The notes below the pieces were generated by a model that saw only the letters and a program-made list of their open reading frames with translations, ran no database searches and was not told the DNA's origin. From assembly GCA_034521465.1 (NCBI GenBank), contig JAXHMN010000011.1, positions 434,001 through 498,000 of the forward strand: a stretch of DNA of 64,000 nt, given 5' to 3'. This DNA comes from SURF-28 sp034521465 (GTDB lineage: Bacteria; Bacteroidota; Ignavibacteria; Ignavibacteriales; Melioribacteraceae). The stretch's first letter is position 1; every line of letters begins with the position of its first letter. Positions 27,755 to 37,456 of the stretch are shown here, piece by piece. Made by a program: the position numbers and the translations under genes.

Positions 27755-29800
27755 TTATTTAACTAATACCATCTTCTTAACTTGTACATTTTGTTCTGTT
27801 GCAATTCTGTAGAAGTAAATTCCCGAAGCTTGATTTCCGGCATTCCAATCAACACTGTAAGTACCGGGAGCTCTTTGTTCGTCTACTAATCTAGCAACTT
27901 CTCTACCGAGAGCATCATAGATAGTTAATGTAACATCACTAGCTTTCGGGATTGAGAAATTGATTGTAGTTGACGGGTTGAATGGATTCGGATAGTTCTG
28001 AGCCAATTCAAATCTTACTGGAATTTGTCCGTCTTCAGGAGCTACGTCAGAAATTTCACCTTTAACAACGCCAATAGTAAGTTTCAATAATTCAACAGCA
28101 AATTCTGGGTTGTGCATACCTAATGATCTGTCTTCTTCAACCATTAAATAGTTATATCCGGCTTGTGCTTCAACTTTAGTTAACTGATGAATCAGTGATT
28201 GCTAAGTGTCCAGCACCATCGTTAGGTAATAGTGCATAAAGTTCTTCTAATAAACCATGAACTTCATCTTGTAAACCTTCTTCAACACCGTCACCATCGT
28301 GATCAGCAATACCGTCAATGTATAATTTCTTTCACGTTAAAGTCATCACCAACATCGCCGTGGCAAGGTTCACAAACGCCAACATTTGCAACACCATCTT
28401 CAGTTCTCATTGCGAATGTATGTCCACCGGCTAATTGAAATGCATACCGTCTCGATTTAACAGGTCCTGCACCCATATGGCATCCAACGCAAGCTTTCTC
28501 AATTGCTTGTAAGTGAGGAGAAAGTTGGTACATTGTAACCCCAAGTAACTGCATTCTGACCAGTTAATAAGTCACCTTGTGGTCCGTGATGAGGTCCGTA
28601 ATGAGAACTTAGATTATCCAAATAGTTGTCAGTATAATCAACTGCATCTCTTCTGCCTTGGTGGCAATTCATACATAGTCTGACCTTCATTTATGTAATG
28701 GTACTTCATAACCATTTGATTAAGTGTAGCGCTAACTAATCTTAACTGTCCCGGATTAGAAGCATCATGAGGATCATGGCATGTTGCACAAGTAATGTTC
28801 ATTCCTGCAGGTGTTTCATCAGGAGTTTGTTGACCGTTTTTAACATAAGCAACAAAACCAGAGCCACTGTGACAATTTGCACAACCACTTCTATTACCAG
28901 CATAACCAACAAACTCACCTTTAGCGTGATCAGAATAATCCCATTGCTGAGGGAAGTTGTGATGTGTTCCTTCATCATGGCAATATACGCACACATTTGC
29001 AGATGATAGTGAGGTAACTATTGCGTTGCTTACCAGTTTGCCCAAAGTGATTCTCGATCCGGGTACCGTGGCATGATTCACATTGAATTCTTCCCATTGC
29101 CATTGCTTCAGGATATTGCTGAACTAAATTATCCCACTGACCTGGATATAAACTGTCTGGGAATTCAAATTCATAATCATCAAAACCACCGTTAACTGCG
29201 GTTGGGTTTGCGTCATAACCTGTTGTAGTGACAGCTCGAGACAGAATTCTCTAAAGTGTGAGCTTAATTCACCATTAAAAGCTCTTTCAGTATCTGAATA
29301 GTGACCGGTACCGCGCCATTTGTCGCCAATAAATCCGTATTGTGAATTATTGTGACAGTTCATACAGGTAACCGGACCACCGTTAACACCAAGATATTCT
29401 GCAGCATTAATTGTAACTTGCATCTGAATGAGTCCAAAATCTGCAAATTCAATTACATATCTTACCAGCTTTGTCTGGTGTAAATTGGATGTAGATGACA
29501 TTATCACCTTCTTCCATCGATTCACCGAAAGTCGGCAGTTGCTTAGCCATCCGGTGCTTTCAGCAATTGTCCAAGTTGGATTTTGGAAAGCTTGATCAGC
29601 TGAAACTTTGAGTAAACCATTGTACCAACACCTACATTTTGCAAACCGGTAAATGGATACTCGAAGATATCTGCCTCATCCAACCCAACTGTTCTCGGAG
29701 AAACACCATGTGCTCTAAATATAGTGATGGTTGTGCTGTACGTTGCTAATTGCAAAACATCAACAGAAACACCGAATAAAATAGTGAGTCTTTTTAACAT
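27755..29800 (-). CDS. Secreted multiheme c-type cytochrome with T9SS sorting domain (multiply frameshifted)
   Basis: The N-terminus starts at 29800 after an AGGAGG site with a signal-like MLKRLTILFGVSV. Nine CXXCH heme motifs can be read across the frames, in gene order: CMNCH (~29360), CLSCH (~29235), CESCH (~29076), CVYCH (~28984), CANCH (~28875), CATCH (~28784), CMNCH (~28670), CVGCH (~28487) and CEPCH (~28368). The last ~85 residues form a type A T9SS sorting domain, with FELAQNYPNPFNPSTTINFS, DALGREVARLVD, GIYFYRI and a terminal KKMVLVK. Total about 670 residues. This predicts a cytochrome displayed at or beyond the outer membrane; extracellular or interspecies electron transfer is an inference. 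Confidence 0.85.
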
Positions 29801-30069
29801 ATAAATACCTCCTGTTTGGGGAAATGAGTTATTTTACATTTATAAAGTAACAAAGATAATACCATCTCATTATTCTGTAATTAGTGGGATTTTTGCTTGT
29901 CTCATTAATAAATTCTGATTTTCAAGAAATTGCGAAATAATTTTTACTTTTTCTAAGAATTTTTCAGATAAATAGATAAAAAGATACAAGTCTCTGTTAT
30001 CCTCTATTAAATATAATAATATTTTTTGAATAAAGTAAGACCTATTAGTATATTTTGACGAAAAAATTA

Positions 30070-31487
30070 ATGGTATTTATGCAAATTTATAACACACTTA
30101 CTCGTCAGAAAGAAGAATTCATTCCTTTACAACCCGGAAAAATTTCAATGTATGTTTGTGGACCAACAGTATATGATCTGTTCCACATCGGAAATGCGCG
30201 GTCATTTATAATGGCTGATATGATCAGAAAATATCTGATCTACAAGGGATTTGATGTCAAATATGCAATGAACATAACTGATATCGATGACAAAATAATA
30301 AAAAAATCGAATGAAGAAAAGCGGGATGCTGCTGAGATAGCCGATGAATTTGCCGATGCGTTTCTTTTAGATTCCGGAAAACTAAATATTACAAAAGCGG
30401 ATATTTTTCCGCGGGCAACCGAGCACATTAAAGAAATCATTAAGATGATTGAAAAATTAATCGAAAACGGATATGCCTATAACGTTAACGGCGATGTTTT
30501 TTACGATGTCTCTAAATTTGAAGGATACGGTAAACTCAGCGGAAAGAAAATTGATGATTTGATTTCCGGGTCACGAATTGAAATAAACGATCAAAAGAAA
30601 AACCCACTCGATTTCACCCTGTGGAAAAACGCAAAAGAAGGCGAACCCGCTTGGGATAGTCCATGGGGCAAAGGAAGACCGGGCTGGCATATTGAATGTT
30701 CGGCAATGAGTACGAAACACCTAGGTGAAACAATCGATATTCACGCCGGTGGAAATGATCTGATTTTCCCTCATCATGAAAATGAAATTGCACAAAGCCA
30801 AGGTGCAACCGGAAAACCATTCGTAAAATATTGGATGCATTTTGGATTCTTAAATATTCGTGATGAAAAAATGTCGAAATCAAAAGGCAATTTTTTCACT
30901 GCTCGCGATATCCTAAAAAAATATCCCGCAGAAGCTATTCGGTTACTTTTTGGGCAAACTCATTATTCTAGGCCGTTGAATTTTAGTGAAGAATTAATCC
31001 AAAGCGCTGAGCGCGGACGCGAGAAAATTCAAAACTTAGCAGATGAAGTAACCAATAAAATTTCAGAAAATAAGAGTGGTGAAAAAGTTGAGTTTAGTTC
31101 GACCGTTATTATTTCGGATTCGAATCAAACATGGATGATGATTTTAACACGCCGAAAGCGGTTTCAATAATTTATGACTTTGTCCGCGCGGTAAACAGTC
31201 TATTCGCAAAACATGATAATATAGATGTATCATTTTACAAAGAAGTTAGAAAGTTTCTTGAAGCAACGGCTCAAAACGTATTGGGCATTTTAAAATTTGA
31301 TAAACCCATCGAACAGACAAAAGCAGATAACAAAGAAGACGAGTTAATTCAATTGCTAATTGACATCCGTTCCGATGCAAAGAAAAATAAAAATTTTGAA
31401 CTAGCCGATATGATAAGGGATAGATTAAATGAACTCGGTTTTCAATTAACAGATACAAAAAGTGGCGCAACAGTCAAACGAAAATAA
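30070..31487 (+). CDS. cysS: Cysteinyl-tRNA synthetase (frameshifted near 31125)
   Basis: About 471 residues. It opens with MQIYNTLTRQKEEF, with ATG at 30070 or 30079 as start. The HIGH-type motif is FHIGNARSF, zinc ligands lie in MYVCGPTVYD and WHIECSAMS with HAGG and FPHHENE, and the KMSKS motif is in EKMSKSKGNFF. An indel near 31125 separates the catalytic part from the helical C-terminus, which resumes as MDDDFNTPKAVSIIYDF and ends at 31487. It charges tRNA-Cys. The next gene starts inside its last 26 bases. Confidence 0.95.
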
Positions 31488-31840
31488 ATTTAAAACATTG
31501 ATAACAATATTTTTCTTTGCACTATTAATTTTATTGTTCTTATCTTGGATGTATCTATTAAATATTTACGAAGTCCGTATTAAATTAGTAGATAACGAAG
31601 ATAGCCGATATCATAAAATTGAAATTGTTCCTTTAAATTCATTTGGCTTCAAAGCACTTTTTAGAGAAGTAGATTACTGAAGTTACAATTGAAGAAGGTG
31701 ATAATAACATAAGAGAAATGATCAGAGAGGAAAATCAAATTTTATTACTACTTACGGATGAAGAGAGAAAAGTTAAGCTTTCGGTTATCACGGAAAAAAC
31801 TCAGAACAAAACAATAATAGAATTGCCGCCAAAAAATTGA
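31462..31840 (+). CDS. Small single-pass membrane protein of unknown function (frameshifted near 31675)
   Basis: About 125 residues from a GTG inside the end of cysS. One membrane helix (ITIFFFALLILLFLSWMYLL, residues ~14-33) is followed by a short extracytoplasmic beta-rich domain. The domain continues past the frame break as TEVTIEEGDNNIREMI and ends IIELPPKN. No family recognised. It sits 7 bases before a secreted protein gene and is probably co-transcribed with cysS. Confidence 0.55.
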
Positions 31841-31847
31841 GGGAGAT

Positions 31848-32613
31848 ATGAAAAAGTTAATTCTTGCAATCTTATTTTCAATGTCGATTTCCTTTGCCCA
31901 AGGTACTGCAGGAACAAACGCAAAATATGAGTATCGCTCCCTTATTGATTTGCCATCCGCCGGAATATTAGAAAAAGGATTTGTCGGAGTTAGTGCTGAT
32001 GTACTTCCATACGGAGTAGTGATCTCTAAAATAGAAGTCGGCGTATTTGACAATTTTAGTTTTGGGATTTCTCTACGGTGGAGCAAACATAATTGGTACA
32101 GGAAAATTGATTGGTACGAGCTGCCCGGCGTAAATGTTAGAGCCCGTTTGGTTGATGAAACCGAATCAATGCCTGCTTTCACACTTGGTTTTGATTCGCA
32201 GGGCAAAGGTCTCTATGACTCGGAGTTAAATAGATTTGAAATAAAATCACCCGGTTTTTATGTAGCCGCCGCAAAGAATTTTGAACTACTCGGTTATCTA
32301 AGTTTACATGGCATTATTAACTACTCACTCGAAAGAGATGACGATGACAAAGATCTAAACCTTGGTGTGGGATTTGAGAAGACCGTCGGCGACAAAATTT
32401 CAATTGTTGGCGAATACAATTTCGCTATCAATGATAATTCGCATCAAAGCTTATGGTGACGGAAATGGATACATGAATTTTGGAATTAGATGGTCGGTGG
32501 GTGACGGATTCACGATGGGTCTAGATTTTAGAGATATGTTGGACAATAAAAAAATTAACAGCAACAAAGCAGATCGAGCAATATTTGTAGAATACATCAA
32601 ATCTATCTTTTAG
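31848..32613 (+). CDS. Secreted beta-rich protein, probable outer-membrane protein (frameshifted near 32440)
   Basis: About 254 residues. A clear signal peptide (LILAILFSMSISFAQ) is followed by repeated short amphipathic strands, for example GFVGVSADVLPYGVVIS, FSFGISLRW, YLSLHGIINYSL and NLGVGFEK. The last part continues one frame over with YMNFGIRWSVGDGFTMGL and ends YIKSIF. The pattern resembles the small outer-membrane barrels called YjbH-like in Bacteroidota, but I cannot name the family with confidence. No catalytic motif is visible. Confidence 0.6.
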
Positions 32614-32764
32614 TGTCTGATTTTTTATACACTCCCGTGTAGAAAGTTACACATTCAATTCAAAAACTTTGGTTTATTCCGAATTTTTACCTCATTTTTA
32701 AGGCATACAATTTGTACTATTATTTATAGTAAATAAGTCAATAATGAAGGAAGAGAGGATTGCC

Positions 32765-33983
32765 ATGAAACTTTATATAAGATTAACAATAATCTTCCCG
32801 CAGCAACATTTTTTCTCTCTGGTTGCTATACACAATTAGCTGTTAGAGATACGGTTCAAGAGCGAGACTTCGAGGAAGACGAGTATTATGAAGATGATGC
32901 TTATTACGATGAAAACTACGAGGATGATCAATATTATTATGAAGAAACTGAGGCAGGCAATTACTACGATGATCCGGACGTATTAATCGTACATGATTAT
33001 GATCCTTTTTACAGACCATATTATAGAAGATTTTACTCAAGCTACTATCCTTCAATTTCATTCCATATGTCTTTTGGTTACGGCTATAGTTATTGGAACA
33101 ATCCATATTGGTGGGATCACTATTATTCGCCTTATTTAGTTGGACCATACTTCGGTTACTATCCTTACCATTATAGTTATTGGAGTTCACCTTATAACTA
33201 TTATCCGGGTTATTACTACGGCGGTGGTTATGCCTACCAGCCAAGTACTCACAAATGGCGAAATAACCGAACGACAAAATTGAGAGATACCGGACGCGGC
33301 AGAAGTGTTGAGGATGACGGCAGAGGAAGAATTATTACAACAGATGGCGCATTACGCGGCGGTTCATCCGATGGCGGAAGAACTGTTAAAAATGGCAGAA
33401 ATAACGAAAGAGATTTAGATGCCACAAGATCACGCGACGTTGTTGACAATAGAAGAAAAGGTGTAATCCCAAGAACCGGCAGAACCGTTGATGAACCAAG
33501 AGATAGAACGACCGGAAACTCGAAATGCTACCGAAAGAACAGCGAAAACTGCTGAGGAAAGAGCCAAGAAAATCGGTCAAATAAGAAGCAAGAATTATGA
33601 AAGATATAATATTGGCTCAAGTTCTCGCAGTGCCGGAAATTCTTCTTCAAGGTATACTCGACCGAACAGCTCAAGTCGTGATACGAGAACTTATAGACCG
33701 AGTACAAATAATAGTTCGCAACGAAAATCTTATATGAAACCTACAAGAACTTATCAAAAACCTAGCTCTTCGAAAACTAGAAGCAGCAGAAGTTATAATA
33801 ATTCTTCTCGCTCAAGTTCATCATAGCAGGTCGTATAGCACATCGTCTCGCAGCAGCAGTCGTAGCAGTAGTTATTCGAGACCGAGTAGTTCTTCTTCGA
33901 GATCAAGCGGAACAAGATCAAGTTCTACTTCGAGAAGCAGCAGTAGTTCATCATCAAGTTCAAGTAAAGGAAAACGCAGATAA
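32765..33983 (+). CDS. Tyr-rich lipoprotein with Ser/Arg-rich low-complexity tail (frameshifted near 32798, 33515 and 33828)
   Basis: ATG 32765 begins MKLYIRLTIIF. One frame over, a lipobox FFLSGCYTQ follows, then an acidic Tyr-rich stretch (EEDEYYEDDAYYDENY), a Tyr/Trp/Pro-rich core (YWNNPYWWDHYYSPYLVGPY), an Arg/Gly/Asp-rich section, and a Ser/Arg/Tyr-rich tail to KGKRR. The total is about 405 residues with almost no hydrophobic core after the signal sequence, so it is probably disordered or cell-wall/matrix-like on the outer membrane. I do not recognise a family. It lies directly upstream of a FadL-like porin. Confidence 0.65.
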
Positions 33984-34001
33984 TCTATTGTGGAGAGTGT
34001 G

Positions 34002-35428
34002 ATGAAAAATAAATTCTTGTTAATGCTATTTGTAATTTTATTGGGCGGAAGTGTTACTTATTCACAGAATATTAACGATGCACTCCGCCTAGCTTTTCCG
34101 GGTATCGGATCAAGCGCTAATGCTTTGGGAATGGGCAATGCTTACAATGCGGTAGGTAATAATTTTTCAGGCTCATTTTTTTAACCCGGCGGGACTTGGA
34201 TTAGCTTCAAGAATGGAATTCAGCGGTTCATTCCTTTATGATTCCTTTGATAACAGTACTGATTTTCTCGGAAACACAACAACTTTCTCAAACAATGTAA
34301 CTAATCTGAGTCAAGTTGGTTTTGTATTTCCTATGCCTACGAGTCAAGGAAGTCTTGTCTTTGGGCTTGGATTTAATCAATCAAAAAATTTCAACAAAGC
34401 ATTAGAGTTCGACGGGTTTAATTCAACCAACACATCAATGATTCAATCACTGCTCGGTTTTGGAGATATTTCTGTACGAATTATTTTTAACGGATACCTC
34501 GGGAACGCAAACTCCTATAAACGGTAATCTAAATCAAAGTGGGGATATAATTGAAGAAGGAAAGATTAACAATTGGTCACTATCCGGAGCGGTAGAGGTT
34601 TCGCCGGGGGTATTCGTCGGTAGTGCGTTAAACATTCTTTCCGGAAATTACAAGAGTGACCGCAGATATTACGAAGACGACACACGAGATTTTTATGATG
34701 CCACGTGTAAGAACAGATCCACTCGAACCTTCAACAGCAGATTTTGAAACTTTCTATTTTAATGACGTGATTGATTGGGATATTCAAGGATGGGATTTTA
34801 AACTTGGTTTCTTATATAAGCTGCCTAATTTTTTGAAATTTGGAGCTACAGTAAAATTTCCAACAAATTATACGATAAAAGAAAATTATTATGTTGAAGC
34901 ACGCAGTGAATTCGGTACCGGAACAGTTTACGAAATGGATCCAATTGAAAATGAAGTTGAATACGATATTCAAACACCGTATGAATTTACCGGAGCAATC
35001 GCCTATGAAATAGTGGGTTTAACAATTTCTGCAGATGCAACTTTTATCGATTATACACAAATTGAATTTGGTGATGGATTAAACGAAGGACTAGTTAGCC
35101 AGAACAACAGAGATATAAAAAATAATTTTAAAGAGAGTATTTAATTATAACTTTGGTTTTGAATACAAACTTCCATATCCGTTCATTACAATACGCGGTG
35201 GATTTATTATGCAGCCGTCCGCTTATAAAGACGATCCTTCTGAATTTGACAGGAAAATATGTGACCGGCGGAATTGGAATTATGCCAAACAAAACTCTTT
35301 CACTGGATTTTGCCTACGCACACGGCTGGTGGAAAAACTACGGTGATAACTACGGTTTTAATGTTTCCCGAACATTTCAAGACATCTCAACCAATAACTT
35401 TATCGTGACTCTCAAATATTTATTTTAG
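34002..35428 (+). CDS. FadL/OmpP1-type outer-membrane transport protein (multiply frameshifted)
   Basis: ATG 34002 follows a GGAG site. The signal peptide FLLMLFVILLGGSVTYSQ precedes the FadL-type plug/N-terminal motif ANALGMGNAYNAVGNNFSG and NPAGLG. Barrel strands follow, with SQVGFVFPMP, GVFVGSALNILSG, KFGATVKFPTNYTI and EFTGAIAYEIVGLTI, ending FIVTLKYLF, a C-terminal aromatic as expected of barrels. Breaks lie near 34183, 34480, 34705, 35145, 35205 and 35250. Family members move hydrophobic compounds across the outer membrane; PorV of the T9SS is also a FadL homologue, but nothing here singles out PorV. Confidence 0.8.
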
Positions 35429-35466
35429 CTCTTTATTCATTCATTAATTAATTGACTTCATTTACT

Positions 35467-35498
35467 AAGCACCTTATTTTTTCTAAGGTGCTTTTTTT
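35467..35498 (+). terminator. Intrinsic terminator after the FadL-like gene
   Basis: AAGCACCTTA pairs perfectly with TAAGGTGCTT around TTTTTTC and is followed by a T run. The next gene's ribosome-binding site begins immediately afterwards at 35501, so rsgA either depends on read-through or starts from a promoter inside this region. Confidence 0.9.
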
Positions 35499-35511
35499 AT
35501 AGGAGGAAATT

Positions 35512-36468
35512 ATAAAAGGAATTGTAACAAGAATTGAGAGTAAGGATTATTACGTCTTAGATGAAAATAATAAAATAGTCCGGTGCTATCTTCGCGGAAA
35601 ATTTCAGAAAGAATTTGAGTTAAAGAAAGACAAACTTTTTACGCTGGATATAGTTACCGTCGGTGATCAAGTCGAATTTGAATTGAATCAAGACGGAACC
35701 GGAGTTATTCATTCCATAGCGGAAAGAAGAAATTACTTGTCGCGCAAAGCTCCGAGGGTTAAGGGAGCTAGCTTCAGAGGCGAAAGATTAGAGCAAGTAA
35801 TTGCTGCTAATTTAGATTATCTTTTTATTGTATCAAGCATTAAAAAGCCGCAATTCAGCCACCGCTTAATCGATCGGTTACTTGTTGCCGGAGAAAGTTC
35901 GAATGTAGAAGTGATTTTGATCATCAACAAAGTTGACCTCGATAAAAAAGATCACGCAGCTGATTGGAAAGAATTTTATGAAGAGATCGGTTACAAAACT
36001 TACTTGTCATCTGTGACGAATAAAGAACTTCCGGCAAAGGAAATAAGAAAATTGATAAATGGGAAAACAAGTGTTTTCTGGGGGCATTCCGGCGTAGGAA
36101 AATCTTCGATACTCAATTTTCTTTATCCGCAATTAAATTTAAAAGTGAATGAAGTAAGCGAATACTCAAGCAAAGGAAAACATACAACAGTCACAGTGAG
36201 AATGGAAAAAGTTGATATAGAAACTTTCATAATAGATACACCCGGAATAAGAGAAATTGAACCTTATGGAATAACGAAAGAAAACTTGTCACATTATTTC
36301 ATCAAGTTCGGAGAGTTTATAAACAATTGTAAGTTCAATACTTGTACTCATCATCATGAACCGGGTTGCGCCGTGATGGAAGCAGTAAACGAAGGCAAGA
36401 TTTCCGAGCTCCGTTATGATAGTTATCTAAAAATGCTCGAGACAATTGAGGATGATGTTAATTACTAA
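35512..36468 (+). CDS. rsgA: Ribosome small-subunit biogenesis GTPase RsgA with apparent ATA start
   Basis: About 318 residues. The OB-fold N-terminus (KGIVTRIESKDYYVL, RCYLRGKF, VGDQVEF) is in frame from 35512, preceded at ideal distance by AGGAGGAAATT, but the codon at the start position is ATA, not ATG. The first canonical start (35683) would delete most of the OB domain. The circularly permuted GTPase has G4 INKVDL before G1 GHSGVGKSSILNF and G3 DTPGI. The zinc knuckle CKFNTCTHHHEPGC follows. RsgA releases assembly factors from the 30S subunit. The stop overlaps that of the convergent ATP-grasp gene. Confidence 0.92.
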   Translation: MKGIVTRIESKDYYVLDENNKIVRCYLRGKFQKEFELKKDKLFTLDIVTVGDQVEFELNQDGTGVIHSIAERRNYLSRKAPRVKGASFRGERLEQVIAANLDYLFIVSSIKKPQFSHRLIDRLLVAGESSNVEVILIINKVDLDKKDHAADWKEFYEEIGYKTYLSSVTNKELPAKEIRKLINGKTSVFWGHSGVGKSSILNFLYPQLNLKVNEVSEYSSKGKHTTVTVRMEKVDIETFIIDTPGIREIEPYGITKENLSHYFIKFGEFINNCKFNTCTHHHEPGCAVMEAVNEGKISELRYDSYLKMLETIEDDVNY

Positions 36469-37361
36469 AGCTGCTTGACAAATTTTATCATCTCATCAAT
36501 GAATTCTTCTACAATATAATTCGGCACTCCATCTTTGTGGCTAGACTTTAATCGCATGTCGCATTGATCATTTATATAATCAATAAGATAAAAATCATTT
36601 TTTGAGTCTAGGGCGAACTCACTTGAAAAATAATCCAATTGTGCTACGGAGGAAATTTTGGTCATCATAGTTCCTATTTCATCTAAAAGCGATTGGTCCA
36701 TTTGACTCGGCTTTAGATCAGAATAGATTAATTTATTATCATCCCACAGCATAGGTAAAACTCTACCAAAAGCCCAAAAGACTCTAAACCAAGCTCGCTG
36801 GTTATTTATTGAGGTCGGATAAATCTTTTCCTGAATTAAATATTTATCGTCGCTATTTTCTCGCCTAATTAATTGAATCTCATCAAGCGAACTCACATTT
36901 TTATAAACGCCTTCACTGCCTCCGGAGTAGTAAGCCGGTTTTACCACAAATGGTTTCCCAATATTGTCCAATTCAATATCAGTTAAATTCAGAGTCGGTT
37001 CGGAATCATAAGAAGGAATTATTATAGTTTGCGGAATTCTCAATCCGGCATCCACTAACTTTTGATGAGCCATTGATTTATCAACCGAGCTGTCAACTTT
37101 TGCGTACTCGTTTATTACTCTGCAATCACTTTCGGTTAGTAGTTGAGCAAGTTCGGAAAAGTTTTCATCCACATCGGAAGCACGATCGAGATAGGACCGG
37201 AAAAATAATTTCTTTTCTTTTACTAAATTTGTTACTTCATTACAATTATGAGTGGTAATAACAAAAGTAGAAAGGTTTTCTCTTTGGAACCTTTCTTCAA
37301 TGAGGTGTGTAAACTCAATATCGTAAATCCATTCATATGAAATTGCGAGATCAAAAATCAT
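36465..37361 (-). CDS. ATP-grasp-type ligase of unknown substrate
   Basis: Intact 298-residue protein. An N-terminal Rossmann-like domain precedes an ATP-grasp domain with the nucleotide-binding strand GKPFVVKPAYYSGGSEGV (about residues 142-159), YLIQEKI, and the metal-binding end DFYLIDYINDQCDMR. The family includes glutathione/RimK-like ligases that join carboxylates to amines; here the substrate cannot be told. There is no neighbouring precursor peptide or amino-acid ligase partner, so it is an orphan. It is divergent from the TPR lipoprotein and tail-to-tail with rsgA. Confidence 0.7.
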   Translation of the reverse strand: MIFDLAISYEWIYDIEFTHLIEERFQRENLSTFVITTHNCNEVTNLVKEKKLFFRSYLDRASDVDENFSELAQLLTESDCRVINEYAKVDSSVDKSMAHQKLVDAGLRIPQTIIIPSYDSEPTLNLTDIELDNIGKPFVVKPAYYSGGSEGVYKNVSSLDEIQLIRRENSDDKYLIQEKIYPTSINNQRAWFRVFWAFGRVLPMLWDDNKLIYSDLKPSQMDQSLLDEIGTMMTKISSVAQLDYFSSEFALDSKNDFYLIDYINDQCDMRLKSSHKDGVPNYIVEEFIDEMIKFVKQL

Positions 37362-37456
37362 TCTATCAAAATTATCAAATTTGATTCATTAAGTCGATCT
37401 TAAATTTAGTATTACTTGTTATTAGCAATTCGAAAATATATTTTGCGGAACAATTT

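Noticed and set aside
28767..29006. Plus-strand open frame inside the cytochrome gene
   Set aside because: It is the complement of the CXXCH-rich region; its Cys and Thr content is produced by the opposite strand.
33603..33980. Apparent repeat array in the Ser/Arg-coding tail
   Set aside because: The repetition comes from biased codons (AGC, AGT, TCT, AGA) in a low-complexity protein and lacks equal-length spacers, so it is neither a CRISPR nor a tandem-repeat array.
34002..35428. FadL-like protein as PorV of the type IX system
   Set aside because: PorV is a FadL homologue, but nothing in the readable strands separates this protein from ordinary FadL transporters and it is not beside the sortase candidate.
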